From assembly GCA_016927475.1 (NCBI GenBank), contig JAFGMO010000091.1, positions 92,360-156,359 of the forward strand: a DNA stretch of 64,000 bases, written 5' to 3'. The DNA is from Candidatus Aminicenantota bacterium (GTDB taxonomy: Bacteria > Acidobacteriota > Aminicenantia > Aminicenantales > Aminicenantaceae). A model generated the notes under the pieces. The model worked only from the letters and a program-made list of their open reading frames with translations. It had not been told where the DNA came from and did not search any database. This document shows, piece by piece, positions 1 through 8,666 of this stretch (its first letter is position 1; every line of letters starts with the position of its first letter). Position numbers and translations under genes: made by a program.

Positions 1-522
1 GGCACCAAACTCGATCTTTATCTCGCGGGTCATGTGGGAGAAGCCGCCTATCGTCGCGGTCACCGGGAGATACATGGGGAATACGGTTATTTGGGCCAGG
101 ATATGCCCATCGCCCACTTCGGAGCTCCGTCCTCCGAGCAGTATGACTTGAGGATAACTTTTTTTGATGGGCTTCAAAAAGACATCACGGGGATAACCTC
201 CGGGCAGCGATTAACCGTCGGATATCCCTTCCTTTATTCACCATTGAATTTCAGCGGATACCGTGAGCTGAACAAAGCGCTCTTTTACTGGGAAAGCATC
301 ATCTTCCTTACCTGGGAATCCAATCCGCAGAATGAAGAAATTGAGCATTTCAGGCTGTACCGGGTTGAAAATGAGGTTTTGACCTTATTGAAAGAGTTAG
401 ACGCAAGCACTTTGAGTTATTCCATTCGAGGTGCCGACAGGAATACAACCTACCATTTTGCCCTGACGGAGGTGGATATCAGGGGAAGGGAAAGCGATCC
501 CGTTTATCTGACGGTTGAATGA
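1..522 (+). CDS. C-terminal part of a secreted UnbV/ASPIC protein with a fibronectin III-like tail
   Basis: The frame is open from base 1, so the gene starts upstream of the window and only about 173 C-terminal residues are present. The first half resembles an UnbV/ASPIC domain, with a GYLGQD motif, a following HFG and a final QRLTVGYP strand. That domain usually closes FG-GAP/VCBS-repeat secreted proteins. The last 70 residues look like a fibronectin III sandwich (FRLYRVE, then YHFALTEVD). The protein is probably extracytoplasmic and structural or adhesive. Its stop codon is 19 bases from the convergent stop of the next gene, whose product also ends in a fibronectin III-like tail. The substrate or partner is unknown. 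Confidence 0.7.
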   Translation, partial: GTKLDLYLAGHVGEAAYRRGHREIHGEYGYLGQDMPIAHFGAPSSEQYDLRITFFDGLQKDITGITSGQRLTVGYPFLYSPLNFSGYRELNKALFYWESIIFLTWESNPQNEEIEHFRLYRVENEVLTLLKELDASTLSYSIRGADRNTTYHFALTEVDIRGRESDPVYLTVE

Positions 523-540
523 CGGCCTGCCTTGCCGGCC

Positions 541-3267
541 TTAGCTGTTTTTAAGAGTTGAAACCGCTTTGTGGCTTTCTTTTTCCTGGTCATCAACTTC
601 ACTGACGGCGTAGACGTATTTATCCCGTTCTTCCTTGGTCCCCATGTTGTCTTCGTATTCCCATCCCGCATCTACTGGAATTTCCGTCATAAATTCCCAA
701 CTGGAGTCGGAAGCTCCCTGTTCCTTCCGGTAGATTCTGAATTTTGTGATGGTAAAAAGGTTATCGTTTTTACTCGTTTTTTGCCAGGTTATAAGGTTGA
801 CGTAGTTTTTGATGAAAAGACCGATATTATCGAAGCGCTCGCAACGCACGTTTTCCGGTCTGTACGGAATTGGGGGTTTTTCGACGGTCACTTTGACGGT
901 TACGTATTGAGGGCTCCGGTCCGCATCGGGCGCGCTGACTTTGATTTTGCTTTCATGGTTTCCCAGCCAGAGTTCGGAAATATTGATGGAGACACTGATG
1001 ATGTCCCACTCGCCCGTGGATGTTCCGCTGCGTGGAGAGACAAGCGCCCAGGACTTATTGGGTTCGAGGGTGTACTGGAGGGTTCCAAAACCGGAGTTTG
1101 AGATATCAAAATACTGCTCGTTTGGATCATCTCCATTTGCATAACCGAAAAAACTGAGCTGGTTTTTATTAAGCTGGATGGTCGGTTTTTGCTTGGTGAA
1201 TGTGACGCGAATTGTCTGGGGGCTGTTGGCACAGTTGGATGCCGTTATGGTAATCGTTCCGGTATATGTGCCGCCCGTCAGGCTGCCGGAATTGATGCTG
1301 ACCGTGATTTCATCCCATTCCCCGTTTGATGAGCCCTGCATAGGATTGAGCGTTATCCAATCCCTATTTTTAGTAAAGGTATAATATAAGGTCCGCTCCC
1401 CGGAATTTCTGATTTTGAACTTTTGCGGTTGAAGATCAATCCCTTTTTTCTGCGTGAAATCCAGAGAGGTTTTATCCAACTGAATAGCGGATTGAGCTCC
1501 TTTGGAGACACTCACATTAACCTTCACTTTTTGCGGGCTGTTGTCGGCGTCGTCGGATTTTATAGTCAGGTAAGCGTCATGACTTCCTACGGCCAGGGAA
1601 GCAGCATCCACGGAAACGCCGATGGAGTCCCATTCCCCCGAAGAAGAACCGTTTCTTGGGGAAGGAGTACACCAGAGGGCATCGGAACTGATGGAATAGC
1701 TCATAGAGCCGTTCCCGAAATTTTTAATCTTGAATTCCTGGGAAGCGGGATTGGAATCTCCTTGTGTGTGGGTGAAATAGAGTGCCGTTTTGTCAAGAAG
1801 TATGGTTGGTGTTGCCGTGCCGACCTGCATAGTCACATCGACTTTTTGGGGACTGTTGGCGGCATTGGAGGAGGTGATGGTGATCTCTCCGGATTCGTTA
1901 CCCGAGGTCGTAGATGTTGCGCTGGCCGTAACCGTAATATTTTTCCAATCTCCCGTTGAACTTCCGCTCATGGGTGAAACGGTCAACCAGCCTCTATTCG
2001 TACTGAGACTGAAATTCAGGGTTTTAGCACCTGAATTGCGAATTTTAAGGGTTTGGGATTCGCTGTTTCCTTCGACGACGGCAAAGTTGAGAGTATCCTT
2101 GTCAACATTGATATAGGGTTCGCTCGCTCCTCCGATATGGACTTTTTTATAAAAAATATCCGTGTCGCCCCCGTATCCCGAGTCGCACCAGACAATATGT
2201 GCATAACCTTGGGGGTCGATATCTATTTCGGGGAACTCGGCTTCCGAGCCCTGTTCTAATAGCTGCGGACTGCCCCATTCTTTCCACCCACCGCTGTATT
2301 CGCGGACGCAGAAGTAGATGGACCAGTTGCGTCCGCCCGGGTCCTGGGGAAAAGCGGCGATTAATGTATTGTTTTTATAATGAATGTCAAAAAATCCGGA
2401 CAGGACTTCCATATTATTCAGAACTTTTTCTTCCTGCCAGGTGCCGTTGATCCGGGAACGATAGACCGCATATCCCGTCGATGATGAATTGGGATAAAGA
2501 CAGTGAATGTTATGATATTCATCGGCTTCGATGGCCGGCCATGTATATGTTCCCACTCGTTCCGTCGGCTTGAGAACACCGTTAACTTTTTCCTTGAATA
2601 CCAGGTGCTTGCTGACAATTTCTCCGCCTCTAACGACGTGTATTCTGAATATCATATAGATATTACCGCCGATCACGCTGAGGTCGGGGTACATATATCC
2701 GTTTTCGGAGTCATTGCTGAAATTCTGGAAGCTTGTCGGCCAGCTTCCCCCGATGTTTTTGGATTTGAGGGCGATAATCGGATGCTTGGAGCCTCCGAGC
2801 TCTTGGTACCAGGCGATATAAACCTGGTTTCCGGAAACATCGATGTTACTCCAGTTGGAATTATCCCCATATTGGTGAACCTGTTCCACACTTTGCCACG
2901 AATTATTCTTGTAGCAGCGGTAATAGATGTCCCTGGACCCGCTGGAATATCCGTCTGAATAGGCTATGTGAAAATTGCTGGAAGAATCTACGGCGATAGT
3001 TGGGGCTTTGACGTATTCGTTGGCGGAATAGGTGCGTTTGGCGCTGCTCCAGGAATTTCCGTTATCCGTTGAGATTGAGTAAAAAACGTCCCCTGTGCCT
3101 CCGATATCGTCCATCCAGATGACCATGATCTTTCCATTAGGAGCGATGGCGATGTCCGCCCAGAAAGAATGGTTGTTACTTTTGGATAGATTCGTAGCTC
3201 CGAAAAGAGCTAGAGGAATAAAAAGAAAAAAAATGATATGTATGAAAAAGAAGCTTCCTCTTTTCAT
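541..3267 (-). CDS. Secreted BNR/sialidase-like repeat protein with four BACON-like domains
   Basis: The product is a large exported protein of about 908 residues. I chose the ATG at 3267 because GAGGAG lies just upstream and the protein then begins with a clean signal peptide (MKRGSFFF, a hydrophobic core, LALFGA). A longer in-frame start at 3354 would put about 29 charged residues before the signal. Residues 25-380 carry BNR-like strands (STDNGNSW, repeated WSNIDV-type turns) typical of beta-propellers. Four tandem units of about 95 residues follow, each with LDKxxLxF near the start, a WLTVSP-like centre and xxNSPQxVxV at the end, as in BACON or related Ig-like domains. A fibronectin III-like domain ends the protein. 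This suggests surface glycan or protein binding. No catalytic function can be assigned. Confidence 0.75.
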   Translation of the reverse strand: MKRGSFFFIHIIFFLFIPLALFGATNLSKSNNHSFWADIAIAPNGKIMVIWMDDIGGTGDVFYSISTDNGNSWSSAKRTYSANEYVKAPTIAVDSSSNFHIAYSDGYSSGSRDIYYRCYKNNSWQSVEQVHQYGDNSNWSNIDVSGNQVYIAWYQELGGSKHPIIALKSKNIGGSWPTSFQNFSNDSENGYMYPDLSVIGGNIYMIFRIHVVRGGEIVSKHLVFKEKVNGVLKPTERVGTYTWPAIEADEYHNIHCLYPNSSSTGYAVYRSRINGTWQEEKVLNNMEVLSGFFDIHYKNNTLIAAFPQDPGGRNWSIYFCVREYSGGWKEWGSPQLLEQGSEAEFPEIDIDPQGYAHIVWCDSGYGGDTDIFYKKVHIGGASEPYINVDKDTLNFAVVEGNSESQTLKIRNSGAKTLNFSLSTNRGWLTVSPMSGSSTGDWKNITVTASATSTTSGNESGEITITSSNAANSPQKVDVTMQVGTATPTILLDKTALYFTHTQGDSNPASQEFKIKNFGNGSMSYSISSDALWCTPSPRNGSSSGEWDSIGVSVDAASLAVGSHDAYLTIKSDDADNSPQKVKVNVSVSKGAQSAIQLDKTSLDFTQKKGIDLQPQKFKIRNSGERTLYYTFTKNRDWITLNPMQGSSNGEWDEITVSINSGSLTGGTYTGTITITASNCANSPQTIRVTFTKQKPTIQLNKNQLSFFGYANGDDPNEQYFDISNSGFGTLQYTLEPNKSWALVSPRSGTSTGEWDIISVSINISELWLGNHESKIKVSAPDADRSPQYVTVKVTVEKPPIPYRPENVRCERFDNIGLFIKNYVNLITWQKTSKNDNLFTITKFRIYRKEQGASDSSWEFMTEIPVDAGWEYEDNMGTKEERDKYVYAVSEVDDQEKESHKAVSTLKNS

Positions 3268-3392
3268 GTTTATCTCCTCACAACCCTTTACCATCGATTT
3301 TATGAACAATATTTTTATTTTTAAAATACTATCAAACAACTCGGAATAAGGCAATCATCATTCGGGATGATATAGGGGGTGATATTTTCTAA

Positions 3393-3654
3393 CCTGGCTA
3401 TTCATAAATTTAGCCGGGGGTGATAAAAGAAAGAGAAGAACCGGCTAAATTACCCTTTCAGGCGAGCCGATCTTACCGCATCTGCTTTGTTGCGATGGAC
3501 TCGCGGTGCGGAGCACAGCTTCGTCCATCGACGCCTTGCATATGCGGCAAGCTTGGCTCGTGAATAGCACAGGAGCCTGGCTATTCATAAATTTAGCCGG
3601 GGGTGATAAAAGAAAGAGAAGAACCGGCTAAATTACCCTTTCAGGCGAGCCGAT
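3393..3654 (-). repeat. Structured intergenic element, full copy plus partial tandem copy
   Basis: A 79-bp block at 3393-3471 recurs exactly at 3576-3654, a period of 183 bp. The 104 bases between them are the core of the repeat family, reading on the minus strand. The block holds a hairpin (AATTTAGCCGG pairing with CCGGCTAAATT across a purine-rich loop). The core holds the stem GATGGAC/GTCCATC at 3494-3500 and 3533-3539, plus CGAGCC/GGCTCG. The full unit is 3393-3573 and the second block is a truncated repeat. The element lies between two minus-strand genes and reads in their direction. It fills most of the 414-base gap from 3268 to 3681. Confidence 0.9.
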
Positions 3655-3681
3655 GATTATAGCGGCCGGGATTTGGTAGAA

Positions 3682-4914
3682 TTAGTGGGCGATATATCCG
3701 GCGCGAAATGAAACTCTGAGATTTCGGTTTTTCACTTTTACTTCGATCTTCCTGAATTTTCCATCACGCTTGTAATTTGATGGAGTGTAGTAAATCAAAT
3801 AATAATTTTCGGATGCCTGGATCGCTCTTTTCAAGGAAGCCTCGGCATTAGAGGAGGTGTCGCTGAGCCCTCCGGTTGAGTCCGCCATTTCTCTGAAGGC
3901 ACTGTAAATGTCTTCTGACTGTTCGGCAAAAGTGATTCCTGAAATGTGCGGAGGGGGTGGAGTGATGAAAAGAAAATGGATGGAGATGGCCGAGTCGGCA
4001 TAGACGCGTTTAACAGTATCCAGATTGAAGGGAATGCTTCTTTTGTAGAAATCAAAGAGATCCATTATTGAGTGAATCACATCTGGTCTGCCCTGATGCA
4101 TATAGAGATACTGGTTGAGAATGCGGTTTTCAATTTTGGGTATGTATTCTCTCTCGTAAAAAACATAGACGTATTTCTGTCCGGTTTTTTCTTTCAAATA
4201 TTCCGCAAAATCCATCATTTTTTTTTGGTTGATTGTACGTATGTTTTCCATTTTGCTCAAAAGGTTGCGATAGCGAGTGATCTGCATGTCCAGGGGTTGT
4301 TCTTCTTCAGTATTTGTTGAAAATTCTTCAACATTCGTGCTCGTGGATTGTTCCTGGCCTTCTGATATTGATTGACTGAGTATGCGGGCTACTTTTTCCA
4401 GTTCAGTGATAGCGCTCCGGTATTCTGCACTCCCGATCATGGTATCCCTTCTAATGATAGTCCTGAGCTGATCTAAGATTTCCTCTTTTGATTTAACTTC
4501 CAAAGCCCTGCTTTTCAAGTGATAAGTTTTTATCGGAGTAATGATTGTCAGTTCATCTCCTGGTTGAATAACATTTTCAAAAAAATAATCCAGTGCTTTC
4601 ACAATTCGTGGAAGGAAATCCGTGATTTCGAAGAAGAGGATGAAATTGCGGGCCACTTCGGGGGCGAATTGCCTGTTTCCTTCTTCTCTAGCGATGTTTG
4701 TTTTTTTTACCAAATAAACAGCTTCGATCTTTTGTTTTTTCCCGTCTTCATAAACCTCGAAATCTTTTAAGGAAAGGTCGTCGACGAAAATATCTCCCTG
4801 GAAAACCCTAACGGGTATTTCAATATTGATGACGGAAACATCGTGAGTTTCCTGCTGTGAGAAAAGCATAATGGTTGAAAGAAAAACCAACGCCACCTGT
4901 GTAAGAATTTTCAC
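3682..4914 (-). CDS. VWFA-related protein of the acidobacterial type
   Basis: This is a secreted protein of about 410 residues. It has the features of the VWFA-related acidobacterial family (TIGR03436-like): an N-terminal beta-sandwich with DLSLKDFEVYEDGKKQ, a von Willebrand A-like middle, and a C-terminal strand pattern YYLIYYTPSNYKRDGKFRKI. I favour the GTG at 4914, preceded by AAGGAGG at good spacing and giving a compact signal peptide (VKILTQVALVFLSTIMLFS). An ATG at 4956 with GAGGTG upstream is the alternative. The usual MIDAS motif DxSxS is not obvious, so metal-dependent adhesion is not assured. The family's role is unknown. It may act in the periplasm or at the surface. Confidence 0.8.
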   Translation of the reverse strand: MKILTQVALVFLSTIMLFSQQETHDVSVINIEIPVRVFQGDIFVDDLSLKDFEVYEDGKKQKIEAVYLVKKTNIAREEGNRQFAPEVARNFILFFEITDFLPRIVKALDYFFENVIQPGDELTIITPIKTYHLKSRALEVKSKEEILDQLRTIIRRDTMIGSAEYRSAITELEKVARILSQSISEGQEQSTSTNVEEFSTNTEEEQPLDMQITRYRNLLSKMENIRTINQKKMMDFAEYLKEKTGQKYVYVFYEREYIPKIENRILNQYLYMHQGRPDVIHSIMDLFDFYKRSIPFNLDTVKRVYADSAISIHFLFITPPPPHISGITFAEQSEDIYSAFREMADSTGGLSDTSSNAEASLKRAIQASENYYLIYYTPSNYKRDGKFRKIEVKVKNRNLRVSFRAGYIAH

Positions 4915-5298
4915 TTTTGCCTCCTTGCCCGGTTGTGCAATATTATGCAATCTCATATTTTTCACCTCAAACGTTCACGTTGATAGTCCATTGGACGCCG
5001 TGGATTCAATAAAATGCAAATAATGTGCCAATGATTTTTTCATCCTTTGAAATCGATCCTTAAAAGGGAAAATGATTTTTCAACCATTAGGTTTTTAGCC
5101 AGAAGCGCTCATATAGAATTTCATTTTACAGTTTATCTTGTTTGTTTTAACCTGGATTGAGGTATATAGAACATTTATTAATGTGTTTAGAGGAAATATT
5201 TTTTGAACCAAATAATTGTAAATATTATTTACATATTAATGATTCTATTTACTTTTTTGGCTTGTTGACATATTCTGGTTTTTTTGAAAAAAAAAGGG

Positions 5299-5326
5299 TT
5301 GACTTATTATCTTAATTTAATATAAT
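5299..5326 (+). promoter_or_regulatory. Sigma-70-type promoter upstream of the arsR-like gene
   Basis: TTGACT at 5299-5304 and TATAAT at 5321-5326 are separated by 16 bases in a very AT-rich stretch. It is the best promoter match in the 580-base gap from 4915 to 5496. It would give a leader of about 165 nucleotides before the ArsR-like start at 5497. Confidence 0.6.
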
Positions 5327-5364
5327 AATGATTTAATATAATCTTCAATCATGAAATGCCTTTG

Positions 5365-5490
5365 AAACCGGGAGGTGCCGGAACAGAATGATTATTCTTT
5401 CTCAGGTGGAAAGGGATTACAGGTCCCGTCAAAAGTAGGCTGAGAGGCTGAAATAAAAACACCCAAGGGCATGGATAATACTTATGGAGT
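5365..5490 (+). promoter_or_regulatory. Leader with TPP-riboswitch-like motifs, incomplete
   Basis: The leader contains, in order, GGTGCC (5374-5379), GGCTGAGA (5438-5445), ACCC (5461-5464) and GGATAATAC (5473-5481). These match conserved blocks of thiamin-pyrophosphate riboswitches. The conserved GAACCTGATC block between ACCC and GGATAATAC is missing, and the downstream gene is a regulator rather than a thiamin gene. It may be a degenerate or variant aptamer, or chance. Confidence 0.22.
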
Positions 5491-5496
5491 TAAAAA

Positions 5497-5775
5497 GTGA
5501 AACGAAACCATAACGAATTCAAAAGAACCGCAAGTAAGATCAAAGCTATCGCCCACCCCATGCGGTTAAAGCTTCTGTCCGAACTGATGAAAAAGGAATG
5601 TTGTGTGGGTGAGATTCAAAATTGTCTCGCCATTTCTCAACCGAATGCTTCTCAGCATTTGAAAATCCTGAAAGATGCAGAAATTGTGGAAGGCCGTCGT
5701 GATAAAAACAGGATCTGTTACCGCATAAAGGATGCTTCCATTATCAAGGTTCTACAGAGTCTTTTCGAAAATTAA
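5497..5775 (+). CDS. ArsR-family winged-helix transcriptional regulator
   Basis: A 92-residue protein with the complete ArsR/SmtB fold: AIAHPMRLKLLSELMKKE as the first helices, GEIQNCLAISQPNASQHLKIL as the helix-turn-helix, then the wing EGRRDKNRICYRI. Cys35-Cys36 sit near the position of some alpha-3 metal sites, but the classic CVC motif is not present, so metal sensing is uncertain. The gene follows the long leader described above and is 77 bases before a DUF1122-like gene on the same strand, which it may regulate. The target is unknown. Confidence 0.85.
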   Translation: MKRNHNEFKRTASKIKAIAHPMRLKLLSELMKKECCVGEIQNCLAISQPNASQHLKILKDAEIVEGRRDKNRICYRIKDASIIKVLQSLFEN

Positions 5776-5852
5776 GTCGTCGGAATATCCCAATTTTCTT
5801 TTTTTAAGCAAAAAATACGGATTATGACGTTTAAAGGTGTCGGATCACCGGT

Positions 5853-6569
5853 ATGAATCTTTCTCAGAAAGAGGAGAACCGGTACCTTATAAAACACCTC
5901 AACCACCGGCAGGTCGGACCTTATCGTCTTTATTCTGAAATCAAACCGAAACGCCGGTCGGGGCATCGTGATGTTGATCTTTATATTGAGGATGAGACCG
6001 GACGGATGAGCGTTACCCCCATCGTTTGCGGCCTTTTTAGCTTTGGTCGTTATGATCATGGAATCCTGCCCTGGTTGGATATGCATTTCAGAGTACAGAC
6101 GAGATTTGAAAATGAAGAGCCTTTTTTTCTCAGTCAAAAAGAGTCTTGTGAAGAAAAGCTCTTTCGAACTCTCGGTGAGCTTATCGCCGAAGGTGGAATG
6201 ATTTTCGTTTCTTACCTTACGGATATCACATGGGATTTTATAAGTCCGATTCATGAGTTGACAAGGAAAGTTTTGAACTTTCGGAACCCTGATATTCCTC
6301 CGGCCGCAACTCCTCTGGGGCGGCTGCTTTTTTTTAGCGGTTGCCGTAACATCAAGGGAAATGTCTATGACGTGCAGGGTTCGGGCCGCATCGCTGGAGA
6401 GAAGTCGGATAACGCCGCTGTAGAAGAGCTGTTTACAGAAAATCTTGATAAACGTTTGAATAAATATCTATCAAGTCCTGTTTTAGCCGATCATGCTCGA
6501 ATTGAATCCATATGCAGGCAAAATGCCCGTGTTATTCTTGAAAGCTTAGCCCCCGTCCGAAATCGCTGA
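5853..6569 (+). CDS. DUF1122-like protein of unknown function
   Basis: A soluble protein of about 238 residues with no signal peptide or membrane helix. The segment around residues 108-170 (GGMIFVSYLTD, then IPPAATPLGRLLFFSGC) resembles the DUF1122 family found in archaea and some bacteria, whose biochemical role is not established. That match is from memory and moderate only. The Shine-Dalgarno before the ATG at 5853 is weak, so the start could shift. The gene lies downstream of the ArsR-like gene in the same direction and may be co-transcribed with it. Confidence 0.6.
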   Translation: MNLSQKEENRYLIKHLNHRQVGPYRLYSEIKPKRRSGHRDVDLYIEDETGRMSVTPIVCGLFSFGRYDHGILPWLDMHFRVQTRFENEEPFFLSQKESCEEKLFRTLGELIAEGGMIFVSYLTDITWDFISPIHELTRKVLNFRNPDIPPAATPLGRLLFFSGCRNIKGNVYDVQGSGRIAGEKSDNAAVEELFTENLDKRLNKYLSSPVLADHARIESICRQNARVILESLAPVRNR

Positions 6570-6710
6570 GCCTGGTTTCTTATCATATATAGCGAGAAAT
6601 AACCTTGCTATTCCGTTTCATATTCACTATCCTGAATTTTTAAACGGAGAAAACCGTCATCTGGTTTTTTTCTGTCCTTTATTCCATGACTGGTTTCAAA
6701 GGAGGTCGAC

Positions 6711-8075
6711 ATGAACTTACGTCATCTGTCTTTTCCTCAGGCTCCATTGATCAAAACGCCTCCACCCGGGCCGAAGTCCCGGGAACTTCTTGATTTCCAA
6801 GCTGAGTATGAGGGCTCTGCCGTTTCGTATCCCAGGGGATTGCCTATGGCGCTTCAAAGAGGAAGAGGAGCGACGGTAGAAGATGTTGATGGGAATATCT
6901 ACATCGATTTTTTTGGTGGAGCTGCTGTTTTGAATGTCGGCCATTCCCATCCGGATGTTGTCGCGGCAGCATTGGCCCAGGTCTCCGAGTTGACTCATTC
7001 TCTGGATGTTCCCAATCCGGCTCGGCGGGCTTTGGTAGAACGCCTTTTATCTTTATTGCCTGATCCCTTGCATAAAGTTTTTTTCGGAGGCCCGACCGGA
7101 TCGGATGCCGTTGAGTCCGCCGTAAAACTGGCTAAGTTCAACACAAAAAGATATCCTCTTATCGCTTTTTCAGGTGGATATCACGGTATGAGCGCCGGAG
7201 CTCTTTCTTTATGCAGCGGGCTTTCTTTTAAGGAAGATTTTCTTCCTTTGATTGCTGAAGTCCATTTTTGTCCTTATGCCTACTGCTACCGGTGCCCTTT
7301 TCAAAAAAAACCTGAATCCTGTAACCTTGAATGTGCCCATTACCTGGAAGTTGTTTTGACTGATCCCCATTCAGGCGTCGGCAGGCCGGCTGCGATCATC
7401 GTGGAAGCCATTCAAGGTGAAGGCGGTTCGGTTGTTCCCCCTGAAGATTTCATCGCTTTCATACGTGAATTATGCCACAAGCTGGAAATTATTCTAATTA
7501 TCGACGAGATACAAACAGGATTCGGACGGACGGGTAAAATGTTTGCTTTCCAGCATTCCGGCATCATCCCGGATATCGTTACCTTCAGCAAAGCCCTGGG
7601 AGGTTTAGGTTTTCCTATTTCCTGTATAGCCTATAGGAAGGAGTTGGATACTTTACCGCCGGGTAAACATATCGGGACTTTTCGCGGTAATGTTGTTGCT
7701 TATGCCGCTGGCCGGGCTGCCCTGGACTTTATAACGGATAAAAACCTGCCCGGACACGCTCAACAGTTGGGCGGAAGGGTGATCGAAGAGCTGAAATCCC
7801 TGGAAAAGGACTCAAAATCCGTGGGAGATATCCGGGGAGCAGGCTTGATGCTGGGTGTCGAGTTTGTCTTGGACCGGTCGAGCAAAAAACCGGCACCCGA
7901 AGTTGCCCGGAAGGTTCGATCCCTTTGCCATAAGAGAGGGCTTCTTATTGAGATCGGTGGGCACTATTTTAATGTAGCCCGTTTTCTTCCGCCGCTGGTT
8001 CTAACGGAAGATCTGGCCGACGAAGGAGTAAGGATTTTCAAAGAGGCGGTTAAAGAAGCGGAAGATTCATTATGA
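6711..8075 (+). CDS. Class III PLP-dependent aminotransferase
   Basis: The protein of 454 residues carries the full class III aminotransferase pattern: FFGGAAVLNVGHSHP in the N-terminal part, the acidic PLP-contact motif IIDEIQTGFGRTG, and the Schiff-base lysine in TFSKALGG near residue 293. A cysteine cluster (CPYAYCYRCPF, then CNLEC) around residues 185-205 is shared with thermophile and archaeal members that include amino-acid racemases and omega-aminotransferases. The substrate therefore cannot be fixed: 4-aminobutyrate, ornithine-like diamines or a racemase activity are all possible. AAAGGAGG lies well placed before the ATG. It is cytosolic. The stop codon falls in a sequence resembling the end of the intergenic repeat family and faces the convergent PilZ gene. 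Confidence 0.85.
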   Translation: MNLRHLSFPQAPLIKTPPPGPKSRELLDFQAEYEGSAVSYPRGLPMALQRGRGATVEDVDGNIYIDFFGGAAVLNVGHSHPDVVAAALAQVSELTHSLDVPNPARRALVERLLSLLPDPLHKVFFGGPTGSDAVESAVKLAKFNTKRYPLIAFSGGYHGMSAGALSLCSGLSFKEDFLPLIAEVHFCPYAYCYRCPFQKKPESCNLECAHYLEVVLTDPHSGVGRPAAIIVEAIQGEGGSVVPPEDFIAFIRELCHKLEIILIIDEIQTGFGRTGKMFAFQHSGIIPDIVTFSKALGGLGFPISCIAYRKELDTLPPGKHIGTFRGNVVAYAAGRAALDFITDKNLPGHAQQLGGRVIEELKSLEKDSKSVGDIRGAGLMLGVEFVLDRSSKKPAPEVARKVRSLCHKRGLLIEIGGHYFNVARFLPPLVLTEDLADEGVRIFKEAVKEAEDSL

Positions 8076-8085
8076 ATGATGCAGG

Positions 8086-8502
8086 CTAATGTATTTTAAG
8101 CTTATATTCTCTATGCCATCCATGTTCGTCTTCAAAGAATTTTTCCAATTTTAATTTTTCCACATGAGAACGAATCGCTTTTCTGAATTCGAATGAAGGA
8201 TCTATGAAGTTGATGCCTACTTCGAACATTTCGTTTGAATAGATGTTTTTTACCCAACGGACGCTGCCGAGTGTGCAGAGAATCCTTGGAGGATTTTCCA
8301 ATTGTAGGTCAATCTTGACTTTGGCATCGACGGGAATAAAAATGGGGGTCATGATACGAACTCCGGACGAAGAAATATCCTTAGAGATATGATGGATGAT
8401 CTTTCGATGATTTGGTTCGTTTTCTGTCTGACAACAAGTGATGGTAATCAAACTGTGCGAAAAAAGACGCTCAGTTCGCCTTTTATTTTTCACCGGTACC
8501 AT
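8086..8502 (-). CDS. PilZ-domain protein
   Basis: A protein of about 138 residues with the c-di-GMP-binding PilZ signature: an RRTER segment near the N-terminus and, about 35 residues later, DISSSGVRI, the DxSxxG motif. The third residue of the usual GG pair is replaced by V, which is common. I chose the start at 8502 because the longer in-frame start at 8577 would place a promoter inside the coding region. The protein is predicted to be a cytosolic c-di-GMP receptor. Its output partner is not visible. It is convergent with the aminotransferase gene. Confidence 0.75.
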   Translation of the reverse strand: MVPVKNKRRTERLFSHSLITITCCQTENEPNHRKIIHHISKDISSSGVRIMTPIFIPVDAKVKIDLQLENPPRILCTLGSVRWVKNIYSNEMFEVGINFIDPSFEFRKAIRSHVEKLKLEKFFEDEHGWHREYKLKIH

Positions 8503-8518
8503 TCCCCTGCTCTTATAT

Positions 8519-8547
8519 AATTTAAGAGATATGGTATAAAATGTCAA
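8519..8547 (-). promoter_or_regulatory. Sigma-70-type promoter for the PilZ gene
   Basis: On the minus strand TTGACA (8547-8542) and TAAATT (8524-8519) are 17 bases apart. This puts transcription start about ten bases before the ATG at 8502, giving a very short leader. Confidence 0.5.
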
Positions 8548-8666
8548 ATGAAATGAACTGTTCAAAACACTGTACAATATGATGGCAATTTGGGTTTTGA
8601 CTCGAGGGCGTTCCTGTGCTAGCCTGGACCGTCTTTGGATTTCACGGCTTAAAGGAGAAAAATACT

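Noticed and set aside
571..3349. Several plus-strand frames opposite the BNR/BACON protein
   Set aside because: They overlap a convincing secreted protein on the minus strand, have no ribosome sites and show no family resemblance.
3393..3654. CRISPR array at the tandem repeats
   Set aside because: Only two repeats of 79 bp are present, the spacing equals the element length, and there are no cas genes.
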